NCBI GenBank assembly: GCA_014706385.1
Contig: JACGZH010000006.1
Span: forward strand, 1,612,001-1,676,000
Reading direction: 5' to 3'
Length of the DNA stretch: 64,000 nt
From: Phaffia rhodozyma
Lineage: Eukaryota > Basidiomycota > Tremellomycetes > Cystofilobasidiales > Mrakiaceae
Shown here: positions 59,200 to 64,000 of the stretch, piece by piece
How positions within the stretch are numbered: the first letter of the stretch is position 1
Layout: each line of letters begins with the position of its first letter
Translations under genes and position numbers: made by a program
Notes under the pieces: model-generated
The model's database searches: none
Seen by the model: only the letters and a program-made list of their open reading frames with translations
Told to the model about the DNA's origin: nothing

Positions 59200-60777
59200 G
59201 ATATATATATATGTTGTCGGAAAGGGTTCAGCCGGAAGAGTCTGGAGGTCTATGCAGATCTATGTGGGTGAAATTGGGTATATGCGGTTGTCAATGGAGA
59301 CGTAAAAGGAGGGAAAAGGTGACAGCACAACGACAGACAAGGGGAAAGAAGGGACCGTGTGGATAGTTGTCAATAGAACGGGGCCCATGCGCCTAACTGT
59401 GAAATAATATGAACCTTCATTTTTTTCCGGCATGCCTCACTACAAATATTCATAGTTTCTTTTTTTTTTTTTCTGTTTTATCCACACGTGTCTTTTAATC
59501 GCTTGGCGCGTCTTGGCCATAGCACTTCAAGCTATGGGGTACTCTAGACAAAGAATCACCGTTTTCAAAAGAACACAAGGAGTCAAACAGTTGTTGACTA
59601 TTCTTACTCTTGTTACATCTAACCTTCAACACTGATAGGCAGGGATGTGAATAGATTGATTCTTTGTCTGCTAAAACTCAGGCTCGATCCATGGATGGGA
59701 TCATCTCGAACGGTCCTCCCGAGCTCCGACATCTAGCAAGTGTTTCCAAGTTGCTCTATTTGAATCAACGGTAACTCGGGGAATGCTCTATTTCTATTTC
59801 TATCTCTATCTCTCTCCCTTCTTCATCTCCCTTTCTATTTCCAGTCTCTACATGATGGTCGTGAAAACCTACCTATATTTGTTTCTTTTTTCTCTCTCTT
59901 TTTCTTCTTCCGCTTAAAAACTCCTCTTTTCTTCTCGCTCTGGTCCACTTCTTCCGTCAAGGAAAAGAGGCAGTTCTTCGATCGAACTAGATCGTCAATA
60001 GTTAACAAGCCCGCTAAACATCCCCTCTCTGCTGTTCATGTTTTCCTTCCTTTCGACGCCTTCTTCACCTTTTGTAGTCCTCTTTATGCTTCGGTAGGTA
60101 CCTGGTCGGTGATGTCCAATCACTCTTTGGACATCTGTAGATTCATACATGATTTCATTTGTTCACTGATTTGCCCGTTAACCTGTCTGTATGTATGTGT
60201 GTGTGTATAGCACTACATCCTGTCGTGCGCTACTTTTCAACAGACGTATATGTCGAAAATGTTGGCTCTGTAGGTCGTATCGGATCTTCTCGCATACCCG
60301 GGTTAATGAACTATGGATATGTTTGCTTACCAAATTAAAAGCTTGACCTCGTCGCACACATACACTGGAAACATCACATCGATCACCCTATTATTCCAAT
60401 TGAAATAAAATAATAATAAAAGCAAAAAAGAATTGTCGAATTTGGTTATTCTGGCGGAATCTTTTCGATCTTTTTTTTATCAACTAGGGTTAAATCTATC
60501 TGAACCTCAGTGGGCTAAAGTTGGACTGAGTGCAGAACCATCCTGATTTCTTCTCTTTAAATCATCCCTCGTCTTGTTGTAACCATCTCCTGCTCTGTCT
60601 TTTCTCCTTTTTTTTTCTTTTTTTTCTTTTCTTTTCTTTATCTATCCCGACTGTCGGAAAGCTTTCATCAAATACATCAGACCCATTCCTCTTTTCCAAT
60701 ATCAGTCTGACCAAAGAATGATAGAATGGCACAGCCCAGCTCAGCCTTCGTCTACACGTGACTCGACGGACCCCAGC
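59200..60777. other. gap upstream of the GT31 gene
   Basis: A TA-rich leader next to the GT31 start, then T/C-rich tracts (59460-59480, 59810-59930, 60600-60640). No coding exon recognised. Together with the LTR it makes a 2.2 kb gene-free region. Confidence 0.45.
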
Positions 60778-61211
60778 TGTCAGGATCTGGGTTCAGAGGA
60801 TAACGGGAAGGTTACAAAAATATAACCAGGCAGGGAATAGGGCTGGCAAGAAGGAAGTTCAGGCTCTCTAGCTTGGTGACTGTGACGAGAGCGCAAGGCA
60901 GGGAAATCGTATGAATAAGGTTGATACAACAATGGAACAAGAGTACTAGGGAACCAAGGAATGACAAAGGATTCAGACTTGGTAGACTATGCTATGGGTG
61001 GCAAAGGGGGACCCGTCTTATATATCATCCTTAGACTCCAACGATTATGCATAACAGAACAGGTCATAGAAGGTGCTAGAAGTACCTGCGCTACCAGACT
61101 ATATACCTGCATGTTGATGTAATGAGAGAGCATAAGGAATACCGAGGCAGGAGAAACAACAGAACCAAAAGAAGGTTACCGAGGTGTAACACTCAGGTCA
61201 CATCCCTGACA
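60778..61211 (-). mobile_element. solo LTR of a retrotransposon
   Basis: 434 bases bounded by perfect 7-base inverted termini, TGTCAGG at 60778 and CCTGACA ending 61211, the TG...CA form of an LTR. The bases flanking both sides are identical, CCAGC at 60773-60777 and at 61212-61216, a 5-base target-site duplication. A TATATAAG promoter box on the minus strand (61017-61024) puts its transcription leftward. No internal retrotransposon coding sequence lies on either side, so it is the remnant of LTR-LTR recombination. The intact duplication suggests a fairly recent insertion. It sits 211 bases before the histidine kinase start. Confidence 0.9.
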
Positions 61212-61422
61212 CCAGCGCAACGGATGTCTTCTCGCGTGGCTTTCCAACGCCTGGCCTGACCTGCTTCAATTCATAGGACGCGTGCGATTATGCGCAGTCG
61301 AACTACTATCCGTTTGCTCCATTTACCGGGCTTTTTTCTTGCTAGTCTCTATCATCCTCCACCTCTTTCCATTTCGTTCTTTCTTGCCTCACCTGTTTCT
61401 TTTCTAGACACAAACGGGAAGG

Positions 61423-64000
61423 ATGAAGCCATTCAAGCGTAGGCATGGGAGGGAACAGTTCATGCCGAATTTATATTATCGGCCAGATCCATCGGATAGT
61501 AGAAGGATGGTCCTCAGCGTGCCGAGATACAAGTTTGCGAGCCCAGTGCCATGGATAGACGTAGGGTCCTCGTCAGTCTTCTTCTCTGTTACTTTCTTTT
61601 TCATTTTGTTTTATACATATGACCTTTGCCGCCTTCAAGCTGGAGAGTACCTGTGTGTTGACATAGCTCTTTAATTTCTCTCCTTGTTATCCTGCTCTCG
61701 CAAAACGAAATATGGACAATGCCTACGGTATCATTAGGACGATGATCTCACTCGGGACTAGTCTGGAGGATGGGTCCAATGTATTTGCCAAAGTCGCCTC
61801 TTATAGCACTTCTGGTACGCTCATCATCGAGCGAGAGATGCACATATTAGGAAAACTGAGTGAGAACTACGAGGCTTCCGGCCGAGTCTTGAGAGTCATC
61901 GATTTGTAAGATTCTCCTTATTTTATCTGTCGCGTAGCATTACCTCATAGAAGCTTTCGCATGGCTGTACTGACATCCTTGGGTTTCTCTTTTCTTCTTT
62001 CTTTCTTTCCTCTCCTCGACACCTCAACAACAGTTTTGTAATTCCACCGGATCAGGGAAATGTCTGCGTGCTCATTCTTAAACATCCTGGTGTCAATACG
62101 CTTCCCAATTACTTTCCGTCGTTCGAGACCGACAGCTTTCTCTGTCCGAGCACGAGAACGGATGGAGCGGTCGGCTCAGTCGAAGAGGAAGACGTCCCGA
62201 TGTCAAGAGAGGAGATGAGTATGATACCGACGACAAAAGATCAGCCAACGATGAGTGGGCTGAGAAATCATATAGAGACTGATCTTGATGATGGCGCCAC
62301 CGTCGCCGCCGCCGCCGACGATGACAACGATAACGGAGGCGACCTCACGCCGATGGCTGAGTTGGAAAGAATCATTACAGATCAGGATGTAGATAGAGAC
62401 GGAGAAGGCCGGAAAGTCGATATCGACATTGCTTCTTTCTTAGAGTGCGTTCATATGTCCAATGGTATCTCGAGCTTTCCAGGGATTTCCTTAAATCCTC
62501 GTTGTTCTTTCTCCCAACAGGTTCGCAGTTCAGGCGACGCAGTGTGTAGAGCTTCTTCATAGTAATAACATCATCCATCGAGAGATCCGACCGAACGCTT
62601 TTCAGTACGCTCTCTTCTTCACTCATCCTCTTAGCGTCTTTTCCCCTTGAATCTCAAACGCGAAACACCACTCTCTCGCAAATGTTTCTCAGCTTGAACT
62701 TATCAGCAGGAACGATCAGATGGGCACATTTCGGAAATAGGTCAATTTCTTTGGAAGGAATGGGTGGGCCGAATGGGTTGGTCCTCGCTTCCGAAGCGAT
62801 GGGAGATAAAGAACGAAAACAGATCGTCAGGTCAGTTTCCCTCCTTTCCCTCTTGGTGCTGGATCTTCTGCGTGGTGGGATGGCAAGCGAGTGCGGGCGC
62901 GCGATCTTGAAACTTCATTTTCGGATACATCGATCTGACACATCACATATCTGAACTCATACATAAATACGCGCGAACAGAGCGCTCAACTATCTAGCCC
63001 CCGAACAAACGGGCAGAGTTCAGTTTCAATCAGACCATCGAACCGATCTCTATTGCCTGGGGATGACGTTCTACTCAATCTTGACTGGTTCCGTCGCTTT
63101 CGAAGGTTTATCCATCGTGTCATCTCTCTTCTCTCCCTTCGTATCTGTGATCCCTTTCCCTCTGTTGATCAAGAGTCTTCACTCGCGCGCTTTTCTGTGT
63201 TCTAGGTCGCTCATTCGAAGTATTCAAATCTATCGTCGCAGATGACCCGCCTAAGGTTCATGAGATTCGACCAGACGTCCCTAGAGTCATCAGCGCCATC
63301 ATCTTCAAATTGTTGTCGAAAAATCCGGATGACAGATATCTTTCGGTCGTTGGATTGAAGGCGGATCTGCTAACATGCCAGCACCGGTTGACTGAAGGTT
63401 GGAACTCGAAAAACGAGACAGCAGAGTTGGTACCATTTTTTGAGATCGCTAGTCAGGATAAATTTTCAGAATTCGTCTTGCCGAACAAACTGGTACGTTA
63501 GAAGCTCTATTTCCTCTGGAACGGAATCAGAGGTTGCAACTCTTCCCTTCTTCTTCCAAACTGATGTTGTATGAGGATTCTTCATCGTATACAGTTCGGG
63601 AGGTCGAAAGAATTAGAAATCATGAGAGTGGTCATCAAACGCGTCGCATCTACCGTATGCTTCTATCTCCCTCCCTTTCTCTCTCTTCTTTCCATCGAAT
63701 TCTGTGCCCACTGACCTCTCATCCTCAACTGCATCTCGTTTAAAGCACACAAATCATTACGCCACCCATAACTTCTTATATCCAAGTTCCTCCACAGGAG
63801 GAAGTGTCACTCACTCCAATCCCACCACTACTACGAATTACCTCGTAGGTGGAGGTGCCCAGACGGTTGACTCAGGGAGCGATATGGATTCCGCCACATT
63901 TTCGATCGGAGGCTCAGCTAGCGGCGACGTCGTCGGCGTATCTGTCGGAGTAGGCGGAACGAGTGTAGGAGTTGGAAATGGAGTGGTTGGCAAACTAAAA
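61423..64000 (+). CDS. hybrid histidine kinase, N-terminal kinase-like part (cut by window end)
   Basis: The N-terminal third of a large sensor of the Mak2/Mak3-Chk1-Tco type, in which a Ser/Thr-kinase-like domain precedes GAF, histidine kinase and receiver domains. The start MKPFKRRHGREQF is followed by DNAYGIIRTMISLGTSLEDGSN and LIIEREMHILGKLSE. Then come an acidic insert, CVELLHSNNIIHREIRPNAFHLN, IRWAHFGNRSISL, LNYLAPEQTGR and TDLYCLGMTFYSILTG, followed by LLSKNPDDRYLSVVGLKADL and FFEIASQDKFSEFVLPNKL. HRD has become HRE and DFG has become HFG, so the domain is probably not an active kinase. Exon joins after NKL (63490) are unclear. The final stretch is Ser/Gly/Val-rich and runs off the window. 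Confidence 0.8.

Noticed and set aside
59200..60777. Second LTR or internal retrotransposon coding sequence next to the solo LTR
   Set aside because: No copy of the TGTCAGG terminus pair and no protease, reverse transcriptase or integrase motif on either side.

Overview
The window is nuclear DNA of a fungus, most likely a basidiomycete yeast-like species. The evidence is dense genes interrupted by many short GT-AG introns (often gtaagt/gtgagt donors and tttcag acceptors), CTAAC-type branch sites, near-balanced base composition, and a gene set that is ordinary for Tremellomycetes-like fungi. These include Spc105/KNL1, eIF3h, DMC1, Ptc6-like PP2C, ICE2, Kre33/NAT10, Sea2/WDR24, and a hybrid histidine kinase with an N-terminal kinase-like domain. 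I cannot fix the species. All exon joins were made by eye, so the gene spans given run from start codon to stop codon with introns included.

Layout from left to right. 0.4-5.6 kb: kinetochore scaffold SPC105 (-). 5.6-7.2 kb: gene-poor gap. 7.2-9.6 kb: unrecognised Ser-rich coiled-coil protein (-), divergent from a LYAR-type nucleolar zinc-finger protein (+, 10-11.3 kb). 11.5-14.3 kb: malonyl/acyl-CoA synthetase (-). 14.5-16.3 kb: Bem46-type hydrolase (-), divergent from eIF3h (+, 16.6-18.1 kb). 19.0-24.0 kb: Snf2-family ATPase of the Uls1/Rad5 type (-), divergent from a YSA1-type Nudix hydrolase (+), followed by DMC1 (+, to 28.5 kb). 28.7-31.4 kb: biotin-protein-ligase-like gene (-) whose catalytic motifs look lost. 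32.0-34.2 kb: small secreted protein and prephenate dehydratase (-), divergent from an unrecognised gene (+). 35.4 kb: initiator tRNA-Met. 35.9-38.1 kb: mitochondrial PP2C phosphatase (+), convergent with a DUF938/METTL26-like methyltransferase (-). 40.8-43.0 kb: ICE2-like ER membrane protein (+), convergent with KRE33/NAT10 (-, to 47.2 kb). 47.5-48.5 kb: cytidine-deaminase-fold protein (+). 49.3-54.6 kb: Sea2/WDR24 (+). 55.6-59.2 kb: GT31 galactosyltransferase-like protein (-). 60.8-61.2 kb: a solo LTR with perfect target-site duplication. 61.4 kb to the window end: hybrid histidine kinase, cut off at the edge.

Most genes are housekeeping and do not form a cluster. Functional links are in chromosome biology (SPC105, the Snf2 ATPase, DMC1) and in ribosome/translation (LYAR, eIF3h, Kre33, tRNA-iMet). 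The promoters of SPC105, the coiled-coil gene and the Snf2 ATPase each carry two or three ACGCGT (MluI cell-cycle box) sites close together. This suggests shared G1/S control and makes the unknown coiled-coil gene a cell-cycle candidate. The other standout observations are the apparently dead biotin ligase, the seven extended MELT repeats of SPC105, the solo LTR sitting 0.2 kb upstream of the histidine kinase, and a possibly frameshifted small gene near 48.6 kb.
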